A DNA stretch of 64,000 nucleotides from Telmatactis stephensoni (taxonomy: Eukaryota; Cnidaria; Anthozoa; Actiniaria; Isophelliidae): contig JALIZF010001680.1 of assembly GCA_029948255.1 (NCBI GenBank), positions 371,001 to 435,000 of the forward strand, written 5' to 3'. Positions 1 through 12,512 of this stretch are shown here, one piece after another. The notes beneath the pieces were generated by a model. The model made no database searches and was not told the DNA's origin. It saw nothing but the letters and a program-made list of their open reading frames with translations. The position numbers were made by a program, and so were the translations under genes. Within the stretch, counting starts at the first letter, position 1. Every line of letters begins with the position of its first letter.

Positions 1-189
1 TGAGTAAACGCATAAGGAAGTACCTATAAAAGAGAGATCCGAGCCTGAAAATCAATTTACAATAAAAAGAATTGTGCTTTAATAATTTGATTTAGCATGT
101 AGATATATAATCAGAAATATTAAATCTTAGACTGACGTTACCACTTGCAATGGAATCATCTATTTATTATGCACTGCACACTTTTTTAG

Positions 190-3100
190 GACCTGCGAAG
201 GTTTGAGAATATCGCGACCTTAAGCAGGCGCAATTTTGAAATGGTGAGGGAGATCGGTCGGAGAGGGCCTGAATTTAATTCAACAACTGGAAAAGTTTCC
301 CAGCATACCTTCAGGTGGATCACACCCTCGACCATGACTGAGGATGAAATCCATGAAAACCTTTGTAAACTTCTCTCCAAAGAAAAAACTGTAGCTCAGC
401 TAAATAAGGTGATGTATGGAATGAAATTATGAAATTATGAAATCCATGTGTGGTGAATTTCCGTATTTCGAGTCGGTTTCTATCAAATCCTGGTATTAAA
501 ATAAACTTGTTTGCTTTCAAACAGGGAAAATGGAAGAAGGGTAATGAAGTGATGGACGCCAGTGTAGAACACCACCATCTCTACCAGGTATTCTTAACTG
601 ACTTCTGGTGAAAATGACAGGGTTGGCGGAAGCAAGTCATTTGGGGGGGGGCATGGAGGGGGGATGGGGTCAAACAGCCTGTATTGACAATTTTCAGGTC
701 CGTAGCGTGCTTGGTTTAAAAAAGGGGTTGCATTTGCATTCAGTAACAAAGCAAGGTGTGTAGTTAGTTTTTCCGAGTACAAAGGGCAATTGCAATAAAT
801 GCGTTTGGAATTGCTTTCAAAATGTAAAATTCCGATGAAAAAATGCCTGGAAAGAGGCGACATAAAGAATGCAAATATGATGCAGAAGATCAGAAATTTT
901 GTGGATGTGTGTGCGTGTTTGTGTCTGCTTCTCACCCCATCAAAATAACGGTACAAAGGGGGGAGGGGGAGCGCTTCCGCAGCCATTGCAAAAAATAGGA
1001 TAAAAAATAGGGATGCATATTAATATATTTTGTTTGTTACCTTCAGCGCGAGAACGAAAGATTATGAAGAGATCTATTGAGGGAACAAGAAACAAAGCGC
1101 CTTTTAGAGAAAAACAACGAGGTGCTTGAATAGTGTTTGGGATTAAATTGTTTGTATTACCCAAGGAAATCAACTTACATCAAAGATTGCAAATGAAAAA
1201 TCCGCAGAATATAAGTGGAGGAATGTTAGATGGTACTAATACTAATATTAGAGAGTAACAGTAGCTTGCTTTGAGTAAGACGCAAAAGAAAATATTAAAA
1301 ATAATGTTATTCGGGTCCATTCGTGCCTCGTGGTTTTCTTCTTACATCAGTTCCCGCAAAATTTACAATACAACAACACTGTAGACGTTTGGAATTTGAA
1401 AACAAGGATTTTTAGCTCAGTTCTGGTGATTGTGCCGACATAACTGAGTTGACACTCGAGTAACCTTACAGATCTTATGACATGAAATTTATGACCACAA
1501 AGTATCTCTTTGCTTTCCCTTTATTTTTTTCCTTTTGTGACCCAACCTTTTTATGTAAAATCAAGTACTCCTCAACTAATGACAATGACTGACCATGGTT
1601 TCATGATTTTTAGGTTTCTGCACGGCTAATTCCAAATTCAATAGTACTTTGACTGATTGTGTGTAACTTTCTGCGTACCATTTTACACATTATTTTTTAT
1701 TGCTGTTCCACGTGTTAATGAAAACCATTTTTCTAGTTCCATTAGTATTAATTTACGCGTTTAACCTTTTTGACGTTCTTATGTAGCATCAGGCGAATCT
1801 TCGAAGTTTCAAAAAAGAGCTTGAAGATATGAGATATGATTAATTTACGCGTTTAACCTTTTTGACGTTTTTATGTAGCATCAGGCGAATCTTTGAAGTT
1901 TAAAAAAAGAGCTTGAAGATATGAGATATGATTAATTTACGCGTTTAACCTTTTTGACGTTCTTATGTAGCATCAGGCGAATCTTCGAAGTTTAAAAAAA
2001 GAGCTTGAAGATATGAGGGCTGAACACAGTCAGCTCAAGGAAAAAGCTGAGAAGGCAAGTTATATGTGTGTGTTTGTGTGTTCCTTAATGCAACCCTTCT
2101 TGTTAGTACTTCTCAAAAGCCAGTGCCAATAATTATTATGTCCTTCTCAGCCAGAAAGTATGTACGGGAAAGTACAATCTGTTACTACTTTTCAAGGAAT
2201 TTCGATATAAAAGCACTAAAAGTGCTTACCGGCGTTTATGATTAAGGGAGTTGTTATACATTCTCAGTCATTCTTCTAATTTTACAGCTGCAACATGAAC
2301 GAAATGAGCTGTGTTATGTCATAGACATGCTCAAAGAGAGGGAACACCAAGAAAGAATAAAAAGCGAACAAGTATGACATATAGGTTGGATAGTAGTTAT
2401 AGTGGGTTGGCTATTGATGCATGAGTTACCCTAGAAGCAAAGCTACCTTTTGCTTTTTTAGACTACAAAAGAGAAAATTAAAGGGAGGCTTTGTTCGCAG
2501 GGTATAATCACATCAGCTTGTTTTCCTTAATTTCTAGTTCCTTCCATTTTCCTTTCCCTTCCTTTTCTATCATTTTTACGACAAAAGCTAGTCAGCCATG
2601 ACTTGCATACATCTATTTCATGTGTAGCGAATTAAATTTCTGGAAGAAGAAGTTAAATCCCTCAAAACAGAGTATTTGGAAAGTCAGTCCTTGGTAAGTA
2701 GGTCAATTTTGATAAGAGCCAGTTATGCTTTTTTAACATCTTTTAAATATCCATTTTTTCGTTATCCAAGGACACTGCCGACTTAGATGATACCAGTTAC
2801 ATCGCGGATCAACAACGGCAAACAAGGGTATGTAAATTTTGCGACAAAAACTCATATATAACAATAAAAATTGCAAGAACATTTATTTAACTTTGGTATT
2901 TTAAAACACAATTATGGGGGAATTAATTACAAAACGACAAGTCTCGACGTTATGGGGCTTCAAACACCATTCTCAAGAGTGTTTGGGTTAGGGATGTGAA
3001 CAAAGAAATGTCTTGAGGGAGGAAAGCCTTAGTTTTGGTAGCACCCAAATATGAGATTGCTCGATGTTTAATAAGTCTTATGCGAGATTTAATCATGCTG

Positions 3101-6100
3101 TTACAAAATTCCACGCATTATCTACAGGAAACAAAGATGCAAACGGCTATAGCTCCAACTTTGGAGGAAGTAGTCCGTACTAAAGCCATAAGTACTGTTA
3201 CAACAACGGAGCAGGTATACTTGTGTTGATACTCACGTCTTTCAGCTATGTGCGCTTTTTAATTGAATAGTATGATGTAGGTGTTTGTACGATGCGATTT
3301 GTCCCTGATAGCTGGGATAATTTTTGCCCTCTTCTCCTTGAAAGACACAAAACAGAAGAATCATCCAGGCTACTGTTACTATACAGTCACATAAGTAATA
3401 GACCAGTTTCGAATTCCGTTTTGCTTAGGCTTCGCAAAATCCCCGTCGAATTCTAAAGTATTTTCTCTTTTCCTTCATTAGCTCCATCCCTTCCATGGGC
3501 TGTTTCAAACATTCTATAGCGGAATAAATTTTGCGTAATCGAGGCTAAGCCTGACCAAAAAGGAACTCTAAACTGGAGGATTCATTCGACATGTGAAACA
3601 CCCTATCCATTGCAAACTCAAACTCGAACTTGTTTTAGCATCTTGTCTACGCTCATGACTATTATATGCTTTCATGTACCTATATGATGACAGGAACTAT
3701 TCTTTCTTATAGATAACTTTGTCCTCTGGTACATCCCTTATCATGAATGAAATCGACGAGTTCTTGTTTACGAACACTTCAGCAGACTCGTTCAGCCAGA
3801 GTCAGATAAAGGTGAGGGTAAAATGGCATTCATATTTATCACCGTGCCCTTGCCTTTAGAAGTTTGGTTCAAAAGTGTCAAACATTGTAATTTTACCATT
3901 TAATCAGGATTCATCAACTCCAGACAAGAATAATTGTAATGAGGCAGTAAAAGTGGAGGAGACAGAGGTCTTTGGAAATGGGGTAGGAAATGTGTCACCC
4001 ACACCTCTATCTATGAAGGGTGTTATGCATGCTTATCTATAAGCACCGTTTATATTTCCATCAATCAGGATTTGTCCACTCCAGACGAGAATGACGCAGG
4101 GGTAGAGAAAGTAGAAGAAACAAAGGTCGTTGAAAACGAGGTATGAAATGTGTCAATGAAAGGTCTATGTACGTTGCGCGGCAAATATCTGGAATGACGA
4201 TGTCGTAAACCGAATACCATGCTTCCAAAAATAGCCCCTTATGAAGATTATCTACACTTGCCACAATTTCGGAACAAAATAAAAGGTGTATGTTTATTGA
4301 GGAAGATCAGGGTTAATTATATACACTAGCTGTCCTAACTTATAGATACAAATTAAACATACTTAATATACTAACTAGTGAGGAAACAGTGCATAGACAG
4401 CGAAACAACGATTAGTTTGTTTTTACTAGCAGATATGTGAGAAAACCTCAAGGACCAAGGGTAAACGTACTCGGCATGAACAACCAACCACACATAAATC
4501 AATAGTAAGTCATATCCCCATTTCAAGTTAAAAGAACTTCACATTTGATTGTAAATCACAATCTGAAGCAAATGTACCGACATGATCGACAGAAATTCTA
4601 AAAAGTATAATATATACTATGAAAGATACAAGACCCTTTGAAAGGGTATGGCCGTACGATTTTTGATCCCAAAGAGGTTAAACTACATCTCCCGCGAAAA
4701 CTCTGCTCTAAACGGTTTATTTTTTACTTTCAATTTTTTATTATCATAATCCACAAAAGTTTCCCATCACGTGGATACAAAAAAAAACTTCAAGTAAACA
4801 ACAAGCACTCTCTCAGCTTTACTTTTTGAAAAATGACTTTGAATTCTGAAATTGCAAACTTAATTTTGAAGCCTTGAAATATGCAAACATGACTAACCAT
4901 ATTTTGATCCCAAAAAATATGACGAGCATAACCCCCCGACACTTAACATTGGACTGCCGGCCTGGGCTTACACTCGACTATTCTTCTTTGAAGGAAAAGC
5001 TTTTGAAACCAACAAAAAGACAAGCTCCAGATGTTGAGGTATGAATTAGAAAGTACAATCGAAACTGTTATAATGATTTTATCACATTCCTCTGTCTTGA
5101 ACTTATTATTAATTTCCTGGCAGACTGGTTTCATAGCAGTCGGCTATACAGCGCCAAAGCCGAAGCCTCCTGCCTTTTACCTGGGAAAACTAGAAAATGA
5201 AGGGAGCAATGGCACTCTTCAAGTGCGATTTCTGCAGAAGGTGAAAGGAGGGGAGGATCAGTTCCAATGGCCAAAGAGAAATATAATCGAGGAAGTATAT
5301 CCACACCAGGTTTTTGCACGAGATGTAAAAGCCACTGTCAAACACGGGAATTTCTCGTTTGACATGGAAAACCTGGAACAGGAATTCCAGTGCTGCATTA
5401 AAAAACTTGTTGTTATTGAACGACATTCAAAGGTAAATAATAGTAACTTATATTAGGCTGTGTACTTTGCAACAAAACCTAATGGTGCTGATTTGGCCAT
5501 ACAGTTTCACTATAAAAACGGAGTACGAGTAGAACAACAATTTTTATTGATCGAATATTTCGACTGCACATACCTGACAAAGTAGTGATTGTTCTTGTTC
5601 GTTAATTTATGTTTGGTTTCAAAGCCTCTGATATTTCACGTTTCCAGTTTTGAGTACATGGAAGTTGTTTTTGATCACTGGCATATATCCGCTGCTTTTG
5701 ATGTGTTTATGAAAGTGAACATTTATCAGTTGTCTTTTCCGCTGTGCTCATTTATCCTCTCTTGTAATTGTATTACGGTCTCATACATTATGTTGTAGTT
5801 CGTGTTCAAGCTTATGTACGTTGTATTCTACAGGTAGAGGCGGTTTGGAATGATCTTTCCGCACCTTACACAAAGATTGGTCAGGTCTGCTGGAAAGACA
5901 TAAAAACGTTACAGAAGGAGATGCCCATTCCTCATGAGATGAATATGATTGACCTGATGAAAAATACAAATTGGAAAATGGGCTATCTTAACGATGAGGT
6001 AGGCCACAAGCATTCTTAATTAATATTGTGTTTGTGTGTGTGTGTGTGTGTTTTTCGGCGATCAAACGAAGGCACAAAACTTGCATTGACTTGCACCTCC

Positions 6101-7560
6101 TTGCGTTCTCGTTTGATCTGGGCCTAATGTTGCAATCAAAAAAGCAGTCTACATTTGGAATAATGGTTTTTAATATTGGGCTGAAAAACTAGTTATTGAT
6201 CGGCAAAGGTAATACTCATTGATAAATATCAGATGCAAACAACTACCAATAACTGAATAATTCACAATAAAATAGTTGACTTTACTTCCTTGTTATAGGT
6301 AATTGATGAATATATGTGCCTGTTGGAGAGAACCGCAAATAAAATGGTAAGTACATGTGAGAACTTTCTGTGAGGCTGCAATTTTGAACTGCACTCGAGA
6401 ATAACAACGTTACATTGTAGGGGACACGAGTTGTAACGGCTAACACAAAATTCTATCAGCGGATACTCAAGTCGAAACCCTGGAGCTGCAGAAAGGTAAA
6501 TTCATGTAAATCTTACACTTCGTTGGTGATCAAACCAAACTGAGTAGCAATTGTGCCACTGTTCCTTCTTTTGACAGACTAAGATTTCGAAGTTCGAGAA
6601 GCTTATTTTTCCAAGCCAGTTCATAGAAAACCACTGGAGTATTGGGGTAAGTAACGTGCACTTCAACATTTTCATTACCTCAAGCTCTCAAGTGCATTCT
6701 GTTGGAGTTTGCAATGATGATTATGGATGGTCCTCAAACTCAAGGTGCTTATTTATGGTTCATTACGCTGACAATTTCTTAAGTTGGCAAAACTAATGGA
6801 GTACGTGGAGACTTGCCAAAAAGGTTAAACTAGTAAATACTATCTACTGACGATGTATTTCAATTCCATCACATGCCATTAGGTTGTCGACCTTGTAAGA
6901 GGTACAATTGCGATTGTTGATCCCCTTGGAAAAACGTTAAAAACACCTTACCAAATTATAAGGTATGGATTTGATGAAGTTGCTGATATTGTTTGTTTCT
7001 TTGTTCTCTTTCTTGTTTGTTTGGGTCAAATTATCCCTTTCATATGGCTAAAATGCGTAATGACTGTCATTTTCCTTTGGCTTTCAGAAAGTTCCTTGTG
7101 GGAGAAAAGTTGGAGATAGAGTGGAAAGAAGAGAAGATTGAACACCCACTGCAACAGGATGCAGTTAGCTGTGGTGTGTACGTTCTCAAGGTCAGAAAAC
7201 CTTCAAAATAAAATCATGCAGAGACCCATCTCCTGCGGTTCTCCTCTCTACCAATTTTTCCATTCCTTTTTCCATTTTATAGAGCAGCCAGAGTATATTT
7301 GTGTCACAATAAAAAGGGAATTATACATTATCTACCCCTTTACAGATAGCAGAGTGCATTATGCTTCTTTCAGGAGAAATGAATTTTAATAAGGTATGAT
7401 CTTATACCATGTAACAACAATAATAAAAATATATTTATCTTTACTGAAGAGAGAAGAAGAAACGACAAATTTTATTTTGCATATTCCGTTTTCTTTGCAG
7501 GAAGACATCGATGAATATCGCTACATAATTGCAGAGCGATTAATGGACGGAAAATACTGA
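190..7560 (+). CDS. Coiled-coil protein with C-terminal Ulp1/SENP-like (C48) cysteine protease domain
   Basis: Multi-exon gene, 5' end outside the window. Exons I place by GT-AG sites and frame: 190-408, 525-587, 1047-1121, 1971-2054 (GC donor), 2288-2371, 2628-2693, 2771-2827, 3128-3214, 3713-3811, 3908-3982, 4069-4140, 4433-4504, 4927-5038, 5124-5432, 5834-5998, 6299-6346, 6421-6495, 6578-6646, 6883-6962, 7088-7190, 7346-7393 and 7501-7560 (TGA). That gives about 700 residues. Exons from 1047 to 2693 encode a charged heptad-like coiled coil; 5124-5432 is a compact beta-rich domain I cannot name. The last exons show the Ulp1 order ENHWSIG (His), IVDPLG (Asp), then QQDAVSCGVYVLK (Gln, Cys). 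Known family role: cutting SUMO or a related ubiquitin-like tag from proteins. Oddities: an in-frame TGA at 1065-1067, a triplicated acceptor, duplicated exons, and a phase clash at 4927. It could be a host gene or a transposon-carried Ulp1. Confidence 0.75.
1751..2026 (+). repeat. Three tandem copies of a 92-bp unit containing a splice acceptor and exon start
   Basis: Units begin at 1751, 1843 and 1935 with a spacing of exactly 92 bp and only a few substitutions. Each contains the intron end (pyrimidine stretch, then a TAG acceptor) and the first 45 or so bases of a coiled-coil exon. Only the third copy continues into the full exon (1971-2054). In copies one and two the reading frame would run into the next unit and stop. 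The gene therefore carries two decoy acceptors upstream of the working one. Confidence 0.85.
3908..4140 (+). repeat. Tandemly duplicated exon pair in the Ulp1-like gene
   Basis: Exons 3908-3982 and 4069-4140 encode 25 and 24 residues that align throughout, both of the form D-S/L-STPD-x-N...VEET-x-V-x-N. Both are phase 0 and end at GTA donors, and the intron stretches before them also end alike (TCAG). This is a recent exon duplication in an acidic linker between the coiled coil and the protease domain. Confidence 0.75.
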
Positions 7561-7781
7561 ATGGGGCTTGACATGGATTGCCAAATAATGTGTATTATTA
7601 TATAAACTTTAATGAAATACCAAGTGATCTCTCGGGCGAAAAAGTGATATCTTCACATGTTACTTCAAATGTGAAAATAACACGTAACCATGGATACTCT
7701 TTGCATAATTTTGCTATTTTGGGTTATTGTGCTATTTTTGTATTTCATTTGAGTTTATATAATATACAGAGCGTTACATGG

Positions 7782-7883
7782 GGGCGCGGAGATACGGATT
7801 TTATATTCTCATGTTCAATTGCTATATCAATCGAACCAAGAGACCACAATACTCGAATATAAAATACGTATCTCTGTGCGCCC
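7782..7883. repeat. Short inverted repeat (MITE-like stem-loop)
   Basis: Left arm 7782-7808 and right arm 7855-7883 are near-complementary over about 27 bp, starting from GGGCGC and ending at TATATTC, with a loop of about 45 bp. Likely a miniature inverted-repeat element. No target duplication could be fixed with confidence. Confidence 0.55.
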
Positions 7884-10800
7884 TTATAATATCCTCTACG
7901 TATTAGACTCCGTATCTAATGTTTTTTGTTGTTGATCAACTGGTACGGACAAAATAGTCATTTTTTTCGTTAACGGGCGAATGAAAATCACGCTAACTGT
8001 AAATGAAAGTATAGGTCAATTCTACTCGCTGATAAATGAAATTCAAGAACAATTAAGAAATCAATAACCCCGGGGCAACTCCATTGTAAACGTCGTGTAT
8101 GCTCATCATATCTCTCAGGGATAAAAATCAGCGCTCTGACAGTCGACATGTAAGTTCAAAATGTCCTTCAAAAAAGGAATGGAAAACAGAAGTAATGCAG
8201 TGGGAATTGAAGGCAAATCAAATCTCTCATCTCTCGATAATTATTATGTTGACTTTTCTAGCGTCAACCAAATAAGGAACAGTGACCAGTAAATAAACGT
8301 TCTGGACAGGTATGGGTCGATACAAACTGCGAGGTGTGCGAGCCATACCTCATGATGCGAGGCACCCTGCGAACCATTATTAAAATAACTAACAACAAAA
8401 TACTATTATAAACGTTAACGTTTTGGTGCGAAAAATATTGAAATCGAAAAACAAAATATATATCAGAATGAACATGCATTTTCTCCTTTAGTACTCCCTT
8501 GCCATTTCATTTTAAAATAACACGTTGACATTGAATGAGGTTAACTGGGGTTACTATGGGGGTCTTACTATGAATAATGTGCCGAGTAAAAACTGAGCTT
8601 TTCGTGAATTTTTGAATTTGGTGAATTTGGTTATTCGCTTCCGCAAAAACTCACTACTAAAAACTCCTAAAATCCTACAAAATGACCAAATACGATCTTT
8701 AGATGTGAACAGTTGTTCGTATTTAATAGTGATTTTTATTTTTGATTGACAGAAGTAAAATCGCATATTTGCGGTTGGTATTTGAAAGCCAGAGTTCGCA
8801 GATACAATACCGAAAACCGCAGTAAGAGCTGCTTAAATTTGAGTCCCCATGGCGTGCTGCGGAATGGTTCGAAGAGCGCCGCATATTTGACCTCAAGAAA
8901 TGTCACCAAAACATTTTAAACGTTCATTGATATTTCCTCGTTCATTGGATATTTTGAACACCGAACATATTGCTTGGCCTAGTAATATGTTGAAATCTGA
9001 AATTTTACTGTGTCTACGATTATTAGCATAATGGTCTTTTAGGTCAACTGATACGTGTCAGAAAGTATCAATGCAACACGTGTAAATATGTTGAAAACTT
9101 CATCTGACTGTTGCTCCCTTCCAAACATTTTCTCGTTCATTGGATATTTTGAATATTGCTCGGCCTACTAATGTGTGTCGAAATGTGCAATTATAACAAA
9201 ACGGATAAGTCATCTCAAAATAGTAAAATCTGATTACCCGACGAATGTGTATATTTATGCTCTGAATGTGTTATCCCTAGTTGTACAATTTCTGCCTGGT
9301 TTTTGTTATGGAATAAAAACTATCCAGAATTTCTTCTTGGATATTTTTCATGCGACCTTTGTGCGGATAGTGAGGAAGATTTTAATGTTCCTTTTTGATT
9401 ATTTAAACTTTGGTCGGACAACTGACAATGTCATTTGGCGCCCTTGGACCCCTTTGATCTGTAAGCGTCTTTGACAGAAAAATCACAAATTGGCCTAAAT
9501 TAGATTTCGCCGTAGATCGCTACTGAAGATATACTTTATCCAAATGAATCAGTTTCGACATGACTAGGGAGCCAATTATGTGAAGGCGAGTTACCCCTGT
9601 TAGGCGGAATAACCCTTTTGTTACACAAAGCAAAAGAGTTATCCCGGCTTCAAGGAACAACTTACTTCCATATAAACAGCCTCTAATACACCAAGATCAC
9701 CTTTAGTCAGTATGTGTAATATTGAACGTGTCTTTGTCGACATGCCAAGAAGCACGAGGTCATAGCAAAAATGCATAGCCGGCCAGTCAGGTAGAAAATC
9801 TTGAAATTATTGGATTACATTGGTAACGCGGCGGGAAAATATCTAGGTTGCTCGTCATATACGTGAAGCTTGCAAATAACTAAGTCTAAGTGATTTCAAT
9901 AAACCCGTTCAATATTGTATTCCGTACATTCTAGTCATTATTAATTCTTTCCTCTGATGATTCTTTGGTGTCAACACTGGGGCAGAACAAGGAAACTTTT
10001 AAGGAGACTACACGTGATGCTACCTCTGGGAGTATAGTATTACACAGAAATTTACAAGTGGCGGTAAAAACTCGCGCCAAGAATATTATATTCGATTACC
10101 GTAGTTCGCCATGCCGTAGCTTGTTATTTGGTCGCGATCTAGAATACCATGGATCAAGACGTTAAATGAACCGAAAAGTAGGAAACGGTGAGTAAAAAGC
10201 AACTGTATGAATATCATAGCGATACCAAGAACAGCAAAGTGATCTTTGGGGATGAAATTTGCTTGTAGTGGCTTGGTCAAGTTAATGCGCCGTGACCTCT
10301 TGAGGCGCTCATTAACAAGACTGTGCGAGCGATTTACGCTTGCTGACAGTCGGCCGAGACCTCGACCGGCACACCATTATTAAAACTCTAGAGACCAAAA
10401 CTTTCAAACTGACAACTTTGAGGTTGTTCAAAATACTGCACAGCCACTTTTTAATATTTCAAGATTACACTCAATTGGCAGTGATCACATCGAACACGTA
10501 TAAACAATCGTGAAAACACAATCACCAGATACTTCGCTCACCTACATTTTTTGACCTGGTATTATTATTATGCATTTGAGGGTTATCTGCCTGAAGCATG
10601 GGGTTATGAGATGTATTAATGAATGGGGCAGCCTGGATGGACTTTTATACACATAACAAAACGTTTAAGGTCAATAGGTTACTTGTTTGTACTTTGGTGA
10701 GGATTTTGAAATGAGTAAATAATGATTTAATTGAAAACTCTGTTCTATAAGGGGTTACAAGATATGTTCCCGTGCCAAGAAAAATACAAAAAAATACAGA

Positions 10801-11441
10801 AATGAATTATTGGTAGATAGATAGACAAGTGTTGGATGAATGGATGGATGGTTTTGTGTTATTCATGAATGAATGGATTTTTTTATGGACTGATATATGG
10901 GGATTTGAATGGATGGATGGACTGTAGGAAGGAGGGATGCTTGTGTAGATGAATGGACTGGTAATTAATTAACTATTGCTATTGTGCTTTAGGCAAATAC
11001 CTCCTGTTAAATTCCCTCAGTTGTTGTCCTACCTGTTCAAATGTAGACTCACTGGAATGTATCCCTTTACCCAACACCATTATCACTGTTAACCAGAAAG
11101 GTATTCCAGGATTTGTTGAATGCACTATGTATTTGAACTGTTTAATATGCTTTTATATTTAATAAGTAATTATGCTGTCCATGGCTGTTTCCTGCACTGG
11201 AAATATCACTTCAAGAACTTTTGACACTATTGCTTTGTCAAACACTTGTTATTTAGTTCAACCTTGATGAGTGACAATGGCAATTCAAAAAAAGGAAATT
11301 TACTTTTTGACTATTGAGATCCACATATACACTCAGTTTGTATGTATGTGTTATTTTACAGTACCAGTATGCTGAACTAAATGCAGTGGATGATATGAAG
11401 TGAAGGCTTTGTATTGTATCTAGTGCAGAAGCTGCGCCATG

Positions 11442-11466
11442 CTGATGAGGCCCAAAAAGGCCGAAA
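11442..11466 (+). ncRNA. Hammerhead-ribozyme-like core
   Basis: CTGATGA at 11442-11448, then a perfect 4-bp stem GGCC/GGCC closed by CAAAAA, then GAAA at 11463-11466. These are the two conserved boxes and stem II of the hammerhead fold. A candidate cleavage triplet GTC follows about 15 bases on. I could not pair a convincing stem I, so an active ribozyme is not shown. Such cores occur at the ends of Penelope-like retroelements and in animal retrozymes. Confidence 0.45.
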
Positions 11467-11589
11467 CAGCTGCATATAGAGTCCCCTACTGTCATAGAAC
11501 CCAGGCTGATCTTATATGTATCATCCATTAATATGAAATTCATTGAAATATTATTGCAATATGGATATTTATTTATTTTTCAAAAGGTC

Positions 11590-11822
11590 GCATTGATTTG
11601 GATAAATTCAAGGTGCACTGCAAAGAGTGTGATGTCTCCATAGATCCTTTTTGCAAGGCAGACAGTAAAAGCAGGTTACTGGCCAGGAAGTCCTGGTGAT
11701 TTATCTTTTTGATCAAACACTATTTGAGTATTGGGATACCTTGCAAAAACGGATGCCTGGTACTTCACAAAATGCTTTTGTGGGATCACTGGAAGATTTC
11801 TCTCAAATTAAAGGCAGAGTAA
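11590..11822 (+). pseudogene. Fragment of a KDZ-like (Kyakuja/Dileera/Zisupton) transposase
   Basis: Two reading frames joined by frameshifts contain CKECD...IDPF, then AGYWPGSPGDL, then DQTLFEYWDTLQKRMPGTSQ and a segment ending just before AGTAAG. The string of an aromatic W-P-G-S motif, LFEYWD and QKRMPGTS resembles the N-terminal part of KDZ-type transposase-like proteins that are abundant in anthozoan genomes (recalled, not searched). Frameshifts and no visible DDE part mean a dead fragment. Confidence 0.4.
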
Positions 11823-12512
11823 GTATATTAGAAACCTACTCTATGAGATAAATACATTGATATGAGAACTGGGTATGTACTTTGTGTTGTAACTGTATAG
11901 AGCAGTTTCCAAATGATTGGGAAACAGTATGCTTGGTACAGTTCAGCCCCTGTTACACTCTGCAATTTTCTCAGCGACTTGCCTAACAATGCTAGAAAAT
12001 ACAGCGTTGCAAGTTGCAGATAAACTAATGCCCTTAAATTCGTTACAAGGGGTCATGTTAGAGATAAAATTTCACGTTTCCGTACTCGATTCCTTTTACT
12101 TGAGATATATACTTATACAACTTGACTCTTACAACACAATCATATTTTTTGAGCAAACGTTGAGCAAACGGTCCGAAAACGTGGCGGACATTCCTGTCAG
12201 ACTGCCTGCCCCGCCACATGAGTTGCTTACATGAGGCCGGACCCTATGACGTCATGTTTTGTCATGCAATCTAACATTCCGGCCCCTAAATGTTTTGACA
12301 GAACATTTACAAACAACAATTGAATAATGTCAACAAATGTCTCTGATAATCTTGATTCACGGTTCATCAATGTGTCATCTCGACGGCTTCGAGGAGGATA
12401 ACTTTGGTGATTGGACGTCGCAACTCTGAATCTTTGGTCTTGACTGTTACACTTCGCACACATCCATCGTCTGAGTTCTTGTGATCGGCTGTTACTCGTC
12501 TCATCAGCCATC

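Larger units (their letters stand above)
7561..11590. other. Mostly non-coding, AT-rich interval with small repeats
   Basis: No gene found downstream of the Ulp1-like stop codon. The open frames here, such as 9175-9474, lack splice context or recognisable domains. Repeats seen: an inverted repeat at 7782-7883, a direct repeat near 8935 and 9131 (both containing CTCGTTCATTGGATATTTTG), a GGAT/GAAT-rich stretch at 10830-10935, and a hammerhead-like core at 11442. Confidence 0.5.

Noticed and set aside
5190..5426. Minus-strand frames over the beta-rich exon
   Set aside because: Shadows of exon 5124-5432, which has proper splice sites and phase.
9175..9474. 99-residue plus-strand frame
   Set aside because: No recognised domain, no splice context, AT-rich composition; likely chance.
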